From: Oscillospiraceae bacterium
Lineage (GTDB): Bacteria; Bacillota; Clostridia; Oscillospirales; CAG-382
NCBI GenBank assembly: GCA_015063785.1
Contig: SVTM01000009.1
Span: 1 to 64,000, forward strand
Direction of reading: 5' to 3'
DNA: 64,000 nucleotides
Part shown: positions 18,686 to 26,563 of the stretch, piece after piece
Layout of the letters: each line of letters begins with the position of its first letter
Position numbering within the stretch: the first letter of the stretch is position 1
Program-made: the position numbers and the translations under genes
Notes under the pieces: generated by a model
The model's input: the letters and a program-made list of their open reading frames with translations, nothing else
What the model was told of the DNA's origin: nothing
Databases searched by the model: none

Positions 18686-21600
18686 TTACTTTGTAACAAC
18701 GATGGACTTAACAGTCTTGATGGAGTCATCAGTGTTCTTGTCGTCGATTTCGTCAGCTACGATGTAGAGAGTGAAGCTTGCAGCTTCTTCAAGACCTTCG
18801 TAGGAGTTGTCTTCAACAGTGAGGATGTCATCATCAGCTGTCTGGTAAACAGATGTGGATGTGTAGTAGAGGAATGTTGTGTCATCAGTGATAACGTAGG
18901 TGTTACCGTCGCCGATTTCGAGGAACTTGTTAGCTTCTTCGTAACCGCCGTTGAAGGTAGCCTTGAACATCTTGTCTTCTACATAAGTGTTGCCGATTGT
19001 AGCTGTTTCAGCGATCTTGCCTTCTTCATTCATAAGAACGAATGTGCCGCCTGCGGGAGCTCCAAGGCCCTTAACAGTTTCGATATCGCCTGCAGTTGCT
19101 GCGTCGGTGATGTTGAGAACTGTGTAGATGTTCTTTTCCTTACCGTCTTCATCTGCGATTGTCTTAGCGGAAAGAACGATTCTGTAGTCGTATGTTACAT
19201 CAGACTTGAACTCATCGATTTCAGCATAGAGGATGCCGAGGTTTTCGTAAGAGGAAGCTGTGTTGTTAACAAATACGGACATTACGTTTGTGAATGTTGT
19301 TTCTGCGAAGTCAGGAAGTGTCTTGGATGTGTAAACTGTGTAAACATCTTCGCCTTCATCGTCAACAGTCTTGATGATGAGCTTGGAGTAGTCCTTAAGA
19401 GTGAACTTGGAGATGCCTTCGATACCTGTTACGTTATAGATGGAACCTGTGAAGTTCTTGATGCTTGCGGAAGCTGCTGCGAGGTAAACTGCGCCTTCTT
19501 CGTCCTTATCAGCGAAGATTGTAGCTGCTTCATCAGCGCCTGCAAAGTCGATTGCTGTGAATGTGTAAGCACCGTCAGAATCAACTGTGTATGTGCTGAA
19601 CTTGTTGAGGAAGTCGTTGTACATAACTGTTTCAGCTACTTCCTTGTCAGTGATCTTCTGGTTGTCGATTTCTTCGAGGAGCTCGTAAGCGCCGTCGTAG
19701 GAAACGAATGTGTTAGCGTAGTCAGCGAGCTGAACAGCCTTAACTGCACCGTCGATAACTGCGTTTACATAGAAGTATGTTACGAATTCGCCGTCAACAA
19801 CGCCTGTAGCGGAGTAAACGATTCTTTCGTCAGTGATCTTTTCAGCGCCTTCGCCGGATACAACGTACTTAGTTACGGGATCTTCGTCATAGTTGAGAAC
19901 GATCGCGTAGTTAGCGTCTGCGTCGAAATCGCCGGAGGAAACGCCATCCTTGTGGAGGAGAACGTCGCCCTTGATGTATGCCTTGTATGTCTTACCAGCC
20001 TTGAAGTCTGCGTAAGAAGGAACGTTGATGTAGTTGATGTACTTGTCTTCTGCGCCTACGAATTCAACTGTTTCACCGGACTTGAAGGTAACAGTCTTGG
20101 AATCGTCGGAGCTGGATCTTGCGGAAACCATAGCTTCGATGGGAGCGATTGTTTCAGCAACCTTAACGTACTTAGCGCCTTCGTTTACGTATGCGAGAAC
20201 GAAGTCACCGGACTTGTAGTCGCCTTCAACTGTAGCGTCTTCAGTGTAGATGGAGTAGTAGTCTGCGCTGTTGAAGTTCTGGAGACCCTTGAAGTCCTTG
20301 TTCTTCTTGTCAACGATTTCAACAAATGTGTAATCCTTGATGAAGAGGTAGTCAACGTAACCGTCTCCGTTGGAGTCGTATACATCAGCTTCGTAGAGAC
20401 CTTCGTTATAAACGATGGGGAATACTTCTTCGAATTCAACTGTGAGGTTGTCGTAAGAACCGTTAGCGGACTGTACGTATGCACCATTGAAGTTGATTTC
20501 TGTGTTAGTGAATGCGAATGTAGCATTGTCTTCATCGTAAGAACCTGTTTCGAGGTCGATGAACTTGATGCCGTCTTCAGCGTCGTAATCCTTCTTGTAG
20601 GAGTAAGGAGCCTGATCGTAGTCGAGGTAAGCAGAGATGCCGCCGAATTCAACGATACCTGTCATAACCTTGTCGCCGTCAGCCTTCTTAACGCCGCCAA
20701 CATAGTATTCCTTGTCGGTCTTTGTGGAAGTAGCGATCTTAACATCAGCTGCAGTGATTGTCTTCTTAACGAGGTTGGACTTAGCAGCGATAACTTCGTC
20801 GTCAGCAACGTCCTTAGCATCCTTCTTAACGAAGAGTGTGAGTTCTGCGAGGAAGTATTCGTCAGCGTCACCGTCGAGGCCGAGTTCTTCGAGTTCGAAG
20901 TCAACGCCTGTAGCGATTACGTTGCCGTCGTTGTCGTATCTTGTACCTGTGATGAGCTCAACGTCGTTGAGTTCGTCGTAAGTAGCAGTTACGCTGTCGA
21001 TACCGTAGTGAGTTGTACCAAGAACTACGAATGTTTCTTCTTCAACACCGAAGATCTTGTGAGCGATTGTTTCTGTTGTTTCAACAGGAACGTAAGCGTC
21101 GGTTGTACCGTTTGTAACCCACTCGTATTCAACAGTTGTTTCGTTCATGTCAGCGTAGAATGCGTTGGCAAGAAGGATAGCAACCTGGCCACGGTTAAGG
21201 GTTGTTGTGTAGTCAACATCAGAAGCGATGTTTTCGTCGAGACCGAGCTCTTCAGCCTTGTCGGTGTAACCGAAAGGATAGGAGAGAGGACCGTCATTCT
21301 CGTAACCGAGAGCACGAACGAGCATTACATATGCGTCCTGGAGAGTGATGCCACCCTTAGGATTGAATGTTGTAGCGGATGTGCCCTTGATAACTCCGGC
21401 GTTGGAAGCCCAAGAAATCATGTTGAAGAATGTGGAATCTTCGAGGTCGGTGAAGGGAGTTGTGTTAACGCCGCCTTCAGACGATCTACCTGCCTTCATG
21501 AGTCTGTAAACGAAAGCAGCCATCTGCTGACGTGTTACATTCTCTTCGGGGCTGAACTTTGTTTCAGATGTACCCTTAGCTACGCCGAGAGTGGAGAGGA

Positions 21601-21733
21601 GCTCAACTGCTTCGTAGAGAGCTTCGTCATCATAAGAAACATCTTCGAATGCTGCGCTTGCTGCGAAGGGGATCATACCGATGATCATCATAGCCGCAAG
21701 AGCGAGTGTGAGAAGTTTTGTGATCTTTCTCAT
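18686..21733 (-). CDS. SLH-domain S-layer protein 2
   Basis: A secreted protein of 1015 residues and paralogue of S-layer protein 1. The start MRKITKLLTLALAAMMI lies behind AGGAGG; the signal peptide ends near ASA (about residue 27). Three SLH domains cover about residues 28-205, with FEDVSYDDEALYEAVELL, VTRQQMAAFVYRLMKAGR and LNRGQVAILLANAFYADMNE as landmarks. The rest is very acidic (frequent D-E-D and D-D-E runs), with no Cys-rich, LRR or catalytic motif. The acidic, repeat-free body and two strong tandem promoters fit a major S-layer subunit. The codons are strongly biased, as expected for a highly expressed gene. Confidence 0.88.
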   Translation of the reverse strand: MRKITKLLTLALAAMMIIGMIPFAASAAFEDVSYDDEALYEAVELLSTLGVAKGTSETKFSPEENVTRQQMAAFVYRLMKAGRSSEGGVNTTPFTDLEDSTFFNMISWASNAGVIKGTSATTFNPKGGITLQDAYVMLVRALGYENDGPLSYPFGYTDKAEELGLDENIASDVDYTTTLNRGQVAILLANAFYADMNETTVEYEWVTNGTTDAYVPVETTETIAHKIFGVEEETFVVLGTTHYGIDSVTATYDELNDVELITGTRYDNDGNVIATGVDFELEELGLDGDADEYFLAELTLFVKKDAKDVADDEVIAAKSNLVKKTITAADVKIATSTKTDKEYYVGGVKKADGDKVMTGIVEFGGISAYLDYDQAPYSYKKDYDAEDGIKFIDLETGSYDEDNATFAFTNTEINFNGAYVQSANGSYDNLTVEFEEVFPIVYNEGLYEADVYDSNGDGYVDYLFIKDYTFVEIVDKKNKDFKGLQNFNSADYYSIYTEDATVEGDYKSGDFVLAYVNEGAKYVKVAETIAPIEAMVSARSSSDDSKTVTFKSGETVEFVGAEDKYINYINVPSYADFKAGKTYKAYIKGDVLLHKDGVSSGDFDADANYAIVLNYDEDPVTKYVVSGEGAEKITDERIVYSATGVVDGEFVTYFYVNAVIDGAVKAVQLADYANTFVSYDGAYELLEEIDNQKITDKEVAETVMYNDFLNKFSTYTVDSDGAYTFTAIDFAGADEAATIFADKDEEGAVYLAAASASIKNFTGSIYNVTGIEGISKFTLKDYSKLIIKTVDDEGEDVYTVYTSKTLPDFAETTFTNVMSVFVNNTASSYENLGILYAEIDEFKSDVTYDYRIVLSAKTIADEDGKEKNIYTVLNITDAATAGDIETVKGLGAPAGGTFVLMNEEGKIAETATIGNTYVEDKMFKATFNGGYEEANKFLEIGDGNTYVITDDTTFLYYTSTSVYQTADDDILTVEDNSYEGLEEAASFTLYIVADEIDDKNTDDSIKTVKSIVVTK

Positions 21734-21808
21734 TTGGAAATCCTCCTGTAATAAAATTTTTGGAAGCGGAAAACGACGAATGATCGGCCTTTTCCTACTT
21801 ACAGACTT

Positions 21809-21869
21809 ATGATAATACACAATCGATTTTTTTGCAATACCTTTTGATAGTTTGTAACACAACTGTAAC
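21809..21869 (-). promoter_or_regulatory. S-layer gene 2 promoter P2 (proximal) with GTTACA repeat
   Basis: On the minus strand TTGCAA (21832-21837) and TATCAT (21809-21814) are 17 bp apart. GTTACA copies at 21853-21858 and 21864-21869 have an 11-bp period, and the nearer one ends 15 bp from the -35. Every element is displaced by exactly 113 bp from its counterpart in P1. Confidence 0.7.
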
Positions 21870-21921
21870 ACGAGGCCACCGTGTGCAAAACTGAAAAGAT
21901 CTCGCAACTGATTGTACTTTT

Positions 21922-21982
21922 ATAATACAACATGCTTTTTGTTTTTGCAATAGGTTTTGCGATATTGTAACACGACTGTAAC
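21922..21982 (-). promoter_or_regulatory. S-layer gene 2 promoter P1 (distal) with GTTACA repeat
   Basis: On the minus strand TTGCAA (21945-21950) and TATTAT (21922-21927) are 17 bp apart. GTTACA copies lie at 21966-21971 and 21977-21982, again with an 11-bp period and a 15-bp gap to the -35. P1 and P2 arose by a tandem duplication of about 113 bp. Confidence 0.7.
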
Positions 21983-22033
21983 ACTACCCCTCCCCCGCGC
22001 CGCACAAAAGCCGCTGCATACGTATAAGACGCA

Positions 22034-22060
22034 AAAAAACCGGATTTGTTCCGGTTTTTT
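22034..22060 (-). terminator. Terminator of the DacF-like gene
   Basis: The stem AAAAACCGGA with TCCGGTTTTT has a short loop and T-runs on both strands, so it can act in both directions. Confidence 0.85.
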
Positions 22061-22091
22061 CGTTTTGTCGTTTTGTTTTTTAAATTTTGGT

Positions 22092-23492
22092 TTATCTTCT
22101 GTATCTTCTCTGTCTTTTACGCGCCTTATAATATAAGAAGCAATAAAGCACAAACAGCACGACCGCAGAAATTGCCGCCGTGATAAACCATCGGCTTGTA
22201 AAGAACGCCGTGAGAATACTGAGAACATAAAGCAGATTGCTGCGCTCGACCGATATGCCCGAAACGAGGCTTGTGGTACCCAGCGTTACGCTGCCCTTGT
22301 ATTTCACAACAAGCTCACCGAAGGTCTGACCCTTTTCGATGGGAGCCTTGGCGTCGCTGAGCACACGGTTGTCGAGTTGGATATCCTTTTCAAAATCAAG
22401 GTTGTTGGGCAAAAGCGCCGAAATGTCCTGTGCCGCGTGCAAGGTCACGTGGTCGACCTTTGCCGCAAGCTCAACAGGGATCTCACATTGAATAACGCCG
22501 GCGCCCGCCACCTTTTGCACCGAAAAATTTTCAAAGCATGCGTTCATAAGCAAAAGGGTGTCGTCAAAGGCGTAGTTTTCTTTTTCGGTGCCGCCTGCGT
22601 TCATAACCACCGTAAGATACGAAAGCCCGTCACGCGAAACGGCGGCGACAACACAGTTTCCGCCCTCGGGGGTGGATCCCGAGCTTAAACCGAGCGTTCC
22701 CTTGTAAAAATAGTTCTTTTCGTTCTCGACCCGTCTTATCATACGGTTGCGGTTGTAAAGATATCTGCGCTCGGATGTGAGGTTTGTCGCCTCGATGGTA
22801 TAGTTTGTCGAGCTTGCCATTTTTACAAGCTCGTTGATGTAAAAGGCGTGGCATGAAATAATGGCAAGATCTCGCACCGTCGTTTTCATTTCCGGATCGT
22901 GCAGTCCCGTGGGATTTTTGAAAGTGGTATTCTTTGCTCCCAACTGCGCGGCACGCTTGTTCATCATTTCGCAAAAGCCGTCAACAGAACCACCCACGTG
23001 CTCGGCAAGAACGTTGGCACAGTCGTTGGCACCGTTGACAAGCAGTCCGTAAAGTAGCTCGCGCACCGTGAAACCCTCGCCTGCCTTTATGGGACGGGTG
23101 GGGTTGATTCGCGTACCCGACGTGATCTTCACTGCGTTTTCCGACGCGTATATCATGGTATCGAGATCGGTAACGTTTTCAAAAACCACCACAGCCGTCA
23201 TCAGCTTTACCGCCGAGGCAGGAAAAAGCAGCACGTCGGGATTTTTTTCGTACATAACGCTTCCGGTGTCAAGATTTACCGCCATGGCATATACCGAATC
23301 AAGCGCAGGCTGTTCGACCGAGGCAAAATCAAAAAATGTTTTGTTGTCGAGATACGAAAGAGGCTTTGCCGAAAGCTGCACCTCTTCGACCTCGTCCGCA
23401 AGAACCACGGGGGCAAACAGCGGAACGAGCATCTGCAGGCATAATAGCATGCAAATTGCCCTTCTTATAATAGGAAGATTTTTTTTGTTCAT
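22092..23492 (-). CDS. D-alanyl-D-alanine carboxypeptidase homologue (PBP5/DacF type) with altered motifs
   Basis: A 466-residue protein with a signal peptide (to about residue 32), an S11 peptidase domain (about 60-330), a PBP5 C-terminal-like beta domain, and a C-terminal membrane helix followed by a basic tail. The SxxK motif is intact (PASAVKLMTA). The SxN position reads GAN (VNGANDCANVL), and the KTG position reads SSG (GLSSGSTPEGGN), so the motif serine, the catalytic lysine and the adjacent threonine are missing. Known active enzymes of this family keep all three motifs. It may therefore be a peptidoglycan-binding pseudo-enzyme or have weak activity. Its start overlaps the ribF stop (ATGA), implying coupled translation. 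Confidence 0.88.
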   Translation of the reverse strand: MNKKNLPIIRRAICMLLCLQMLVPLFAPVVLADEVEEVQLSAKPLSYLDNKTFFDFASVEQPALDSVYAMAVNLDTGSVMYEKNPDVLLFPASAVKLMTAVVVFENVTDLDTMIYASENAVKITSGTRINPTRPIKAGEGFTVRELLYGLLVNGANDCANVLAEHVGGSVDGFCEMMNKRAAQLGAKNTTFKNPTGLHDPEMKTTVRDLAIISCHAFYINELVKMASSTNYTIEATNLTSERRYLYNRNRMIRRVENEKNYFYKGTLGLSSGSTPEGGNCVVAAVSRDGLSYLTVVMNAGGTEKENYAFDDTLLLMNACFENFSVQKVAGAGVIQCEIPVELAAKVDHVTLHAAQDISALLPNNLDFEKDIQLDNRVLSDAKAPIEKGQTFGELVVKYKGSVTLGTTSLVSGISVERSNLLYVLSILTAFFTSRWFITAAISAVVLFVLYCFLYYKARKRQRRYRR

Positions 23493-24421
23493 AGCAACTT
23501 CTCCCTTTCAAAATATTCCTGCGCCTGGGAAATATTCTGCAGGATCTCTTTTTTCAGCTCGTCGAGCGAGGAAAACTTTTTTTCATCACGCAGATGGCGG
23601 CAAAATTCGATTCTGACTTCTTTTCCGTAAAGATCACCGTCAAAACCGATGATGTGGGTCTCGCAAAGGACGGGGGTGTTTTCGCCGTCGTTCACCGTTG
23701 GGTTTGTCCCCACGTTCGTAACGCCGGCATATTTTTTGCCGTCAAAAACGCAAAGGCTTATATACACCCCGTTTTTCGGGCGCAGCTTTTTTTCGGGGAA
23801 AAACTGATTTACGGTGGGCGAGCCGAGGATGCGTCCCAGCTTTTTGCCGTGGACTACCTCTGAACAGAAAGAATATCTTCTGCCAAGAAGCTCTGCCGCC
23901 TCCTCCATTTTTCCCTCGCAGATCAGCTCACGCACACGGGTGGAATTGATACATTCGCCGTGCTTTAAAACGCAATCGAGAACCACGACCTTTTTGCCCA
24001 AAGCCTCCATTTCGCGCTTCAGGGTATCGGCGTTTCCGCTTCTTCCTGCGCCAAAGCTGTAGTTGTCTCCGCAGATCGCGATCTCGCAGCCGAGAGCTTT
24101 TACAAGAATTTCTTCGCAGAACTGCCTGCACGAAAGATTTTTTACTTCGTCAAAATCGTCAAGACAAAGAAGGTCGGCGCAAAGATCCGAAAGTATCTGT
24201 GCCTTTTCCGAATTGTCTGTGATTATTCTGTTTATGCCGTTTTTGAAATTGGACGGATGATCCGAAAAGGTATAGACGCAGGACAAAAGGCCGCTTTCGT
24301 TGGCAAGAGCGACTGCTTTGTTTATGAGAGCCGCGTGGCCAAGGTGTATTCCGTCGAAATTTCCCAGCGCCACCACACTCTTTTTTTGAGGTATATGATT
24401 TTTGCGGTCGATGATCTGCAT
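23489..24421 (-). CDS. ribF: Bifunctional riboflavin kinase/FAD synthetase
   Basis: A cytoplasmic 310-residue enzyme that makes FMN from riboflavin and then FAD. The N-terminal nucleotidyltransferase domain shows GNFDGIHLGHAALI (the HxGH motif) near residue 22 and the family ICGDNYSFGAGRSGN segment near 115. The C-terminal riboflavin kinase domain shows GRRYSF, a GRILGSPTVN-type loop, the segment KNGVYIS and TNVGTNPTV. Length and order are standard. It is translationally coupled to the DacF-like gene, an odd partner, and is separated from the FMN-riboswitch ribU unit by 19 kb. No riboswitch is visible in front of it. Confidence 0.95.
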   Translation of the reverse strand: MQIIDRKNHIPQKKSVVALGNFDGIHLGHAALINKAVALANESGLLSCVYTFSDHPSNFKNGINRIITDNSEKAQILSDLCADLLCLDDFDEVKNLSCRQFCEEILVKALGCEIAICGDNYSFGAGRSGNADTLKREMEALGKKVVVLDCVLKHGECINSTRVRELICEGKMEEAAELLGRRYSFCSEVVHGKKLGRILGSPTVNQFFPEKKLRPKNGVYISLCVFDGKKYAGVTNVGTNPTVNDGENTPVLCETHIIGFDGDLYGKEVRIEFCRHLRDEKKFSSLDELKKEILQNISQAQEYFEREKLL

Positions 24422-24638
24422 TGTAGTTCCTTTTCGTAATAGTATTGGTTGTTTTTTGCCTATATATATGATACCCTTTTTAGACGGTTATGTCAAGGCA
24501 CTTTTCGTAATACAAAAAAACAAAAACATACCTGTTTTGCGCCCAAATACTTCGGATTGTGCCAAGGTAAGGCAAAATAGTGAAAATTATTTTTGATTTT
24601 TTTCAAAAATCCAAAAGAATTGCTTCGAACGCTTTTTG

Positions 24639-24667
24639 TTGTGGAAGAAAGCAAAAACGGGTATAAT
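24639..24667 (+). promoter_or_regulatory. Probable promoter of the Mog-like gene
   Basis: TTGTGG (24639-24644) and TATAAT (24662-24667) are 17 bp apart. The rest of the 320-nt gap after ribF (24422-24638) is A/T-rich with no supported feature. Confidence 0.5.
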
Positions 24668-24742
24668 TTTAATTGCACGGCAGAACGCTGTATGCAAAAA
24701 ACTGTTTTACTTATTATATAAATGAATGAAAGGAATGATCTT

Positions 24743-25381
24743 ATGACCGATATGCCGGTTTTCGGCATACTCTGCTGCGGAAAAGATATTACCGAGCTTT
24801 CGGAATCGGTGAGAGCCTGCTCGTATATCACCTCTGTTATGAAAGACAGCGGTTTTGTTTTGGGTGGTTATCACACCCAGCTTTTAGCAAAAAACAACGA
24901 AAAGCTGACAAAGATGTGTGAAAACAAGCTTTTGCACATCTGCCGCACCTGCGACGTTGTTTTCACTGTGGGGTGCGACGGCTTTGCCGCCGACGATGTG
25001 ATGCCGGAGATAACAGCAAAGCTTTGCGACGGTGATGCGGCTTTTTTCACCTCGCATCTCTGCGGACTTGCAAATATTTCAAACTACGACACGGCAGGAA
25101 CCAAAAAGAAAAAGGCGGTGTTCCCTCCCTCGCGGAGCGTGGCCGGAATCAAAGATGCCGTTCTTATCATGAACATCAGGAACGATCTTTCTTTTATACG
25201 CTCGCTGCTGCCTCCGCTTTTGCCCTCGGTTGCCTTTGCCGCCGCCTGTCTTTCGGGCAAAGATGCACAAGACTGCAAGAAGATAAACGAAGCTCTTGAA
25301 AGACTGTGTGATACAAAATCAAAGGTGGGTGGAAAAATATTTTTTGAAAACATTCAAAAACTCGACACAAAAAATCGCTGA
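24743..25381 (+). CDS. Mog/MoaB-fold protein, divergent
   Basis: A soluble 212-residue protein. The segment CDVVFTVGCDGFAADDVMPEIT (about residues 70-91, quoted with two extra residues trimmed in the family) parallels the molybdopterin-binding loop of MogA/MoaB, in which T-G-G-T-G precedes D-V-T-P-E. The later PSRSVAGIKDAVLIMNI stretch parallels the family's S-R-x-x-A-G region. The T-G-G is changed to V-G-C, so cofactor binding is uncertain. No other molybdenum-cofactor genes are nearby. I place the start at the ATG at 24743, with AAAGGA 9 nt upstream; the ATG seven codons earlier has no site. Function unassigned. Confidence 0.5.
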   Translation: MTDMPVFGILCCGKDITELSESVRACSYITSVMKDSGFVLGGYHTQLLAKNNEKLTKMCENKLLHICRTCDVVFTVGCDGFAADDVMPEITAKLCDGDAAFFTSHLCGLANISNYDTAGTKKKKAVFPPSRSVAGIKDAVLIMNIRNDLSFIRSLLPPLLPSVAFAAACLSGKDAQDCKKINEALERLCDTKSKVGGKIFFENIQKLDTKNR

Positions 25382-25462
25382 TTTGATAAAATTTATAATT
25401 TATATCACATTTGTTAAAAATGTATTCATCAATGTCGTTGACGAAAAGTATACAATATTAGT

Positions 25463-25497
25463 GTTGATAAAATTAATAAATTGTGTAATTTATCAAC
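25463..25497. promoter_or_regulatory. Inverted repeat upstream of the response regulator
   Basis: GTTGATAAA (25463-25471) and TTTATCAAC (25489-25497) form a perfect 9-bp inverted repeat in very A/T-rich DNA about 65 nt before the gene. It could be an operator; no clean -35/-10 pair can be fixed around it. Confidence 0.4.
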
Positions 25498-25562
25498 ATC
25501 CAATAATTGTATGAAAAGATTGTTAAACGTTCGGGAAATTTTTCGCCGACATGGAGGAACAC

Positions 25563-26252
25563 ATGGGACTAAAAATACTGATTGCAGATGATGACACAAA
25601 CACTTGTGACCTGCTGAAGATCTGTCTTGAAAACGAAGATTACGAGATCGTTGTTGCAAACAACGGTGTAAAGGCGGTTTCTGCCTTCAAGATCTACGAA
25701 CCCGATCTTGTACTTCTCGACATTATGATGCCCGGCAAGGACGGTTGGCAAGTCTGCCGCGAGATCCGCGAGATCTCCTCGAAGCCCATCATCATGCTCA
25801 CCGCCAAAAACGAAGTTTTTGACAAAGTTTTGGGTCTTGAGCTCGGCGCAGATGATTTTGTCACCAAGCCCTTTGATACAAAAGAAGTTGTGGCTCGCAT
25901 AAAGGCTGTTTTCCGCCGTTGCGCAGGTCACGAGAGCGACGATTCCGAAGTTGTAAAGTTTGACAACCTCGAAATCTCCCTTCAGAAATACGAGCTTAAG
26001 CTCTGCGGAAAGTCGGTGGATATCCCCCCCAAGGAACTCGAGCTTCTCTATTTTCTCACATCCAACTACAACAGAGTTTTCACCCGTGACCAGCTGCTCG
26101 ATAAAGTTTGGGGATTTGACTATCTCGGCGACTCGAGAACTGTTGACGTACATATCAAGAGACTCCGCGAAAAGCTTACAGACATCTCCGAAAAATGGCA
26201 GATCAAAACAGTTTGGGGCGTAGGCTACAAGTTCGAGCTTCTCCAGCAGTAA
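25563..26252 (+). CDS. OmpR/PhoB-family response regulator (orphan)
   Basis: A 229-residue two-domain regulator. The receiver domain (1-120) has Asp9/Asp10, phospho-acceptor Asp53 (LVLLDIMMPGKDG), Thr80 and Lys102 (FVTKPF). The C-terminal winged helix (about 130-228) has the family sequences ELELLYFLTSN, RDQLLDKVWG and RTVDVHIKRLREKL. The start is the ATG six nt after GGAGG; an upstream ATG overlaps that site. No histidine kinase is encoded next to it. OmpR-family proteins bind direct repeats with about 11-bp spacing, which is the arrangement found at the three S-layer promoters, so it is a candidate regulator of them, by inference only. Confidence 0.93.
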   Translation: MGLKILIADDDTNTCDLLKICLENEDYEIVVANNGVKAVSAFKIYEPDLVLLDIMMPGKDGWQVCREIREISSKPIIMLTAKNEVFDKVLGLELGADDFVTKPFDTKEVVARIKAVFRRCAGHESDDSEVVKFDNLEISLQKYELKLCGKSVDIPPKELELLYFLTSNYNRVFTRDQLLDKVWGFDYLGDSRTVDVHIKRLREKLTDISEKWQIKTVWGVGYKFELLQQ

Positions 26253-26265
26253 TTTTTTGGATATA

Positions 26266-26295
26266 AAAACCGCATCGTACGATGCGGTTTTTTGT
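26266..26295 (+). terminator. Terminator of the response regulator
   Basis: A perfect palindromic stem (AAAACCGCATCG, then TA, then CGATGCGGTTTT) is followed by TTTG. Confidence 0.9.
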
Positions 26296-26309
26296 TTAAT
26301 CGATATTTG

Positions 26310-26498
26310 TTATTCGGAGACAACAAGCCCCCTGTCCCCTGCCATAACGCTTCCGTCCATAAGCGAAATATAGGGTGAAAATCTTGTAACCACGCTGCTT
26401 TCGCGCAATTCCACCGTAACGTCGGGAAAAATATCGCTGATATTACAGCACACAATAAAAGGCTTTGATACGCCCAAAACACCGCGTTGTCTGTATTG
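26310..26498 (-). pseudogene. 5'-truncated gene remnant at the edge of the glycan locus
   Basis: On the minus strand an open frame of 62 codons ends in TAA at 26310 (last residues GDRGLVVSE). It has no start codon or ribosome-binding site, and an in-frame stop lies just upstream at 26499. The peptide (for example SKPFIVCCNISDIFPDV, then RESSVVTRFSPYISLMDG) looks like the C-terminal end of a real protein of unknown family. The frame stops making sense where the A/T-rich sequence next to the glycan locus begins. I read it as the left-over 3' end of a gene disrupted when the locus was inserted or exchanged. Confidence 0.45.
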
Positions 26499-26563
26499 TT
26501 ACTGATAATAACAGTAAACCACATAAACTGTATACAGCTATATTGATTTAACTATTATCAAAA

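Noticed and set aside
15321-21751. Long plus-strand open frames opposite both S-layer genes
   Set aside because: Same mirror effect; the SLH domains, signal peptides and ribosome-binding sites are on the minus strand.
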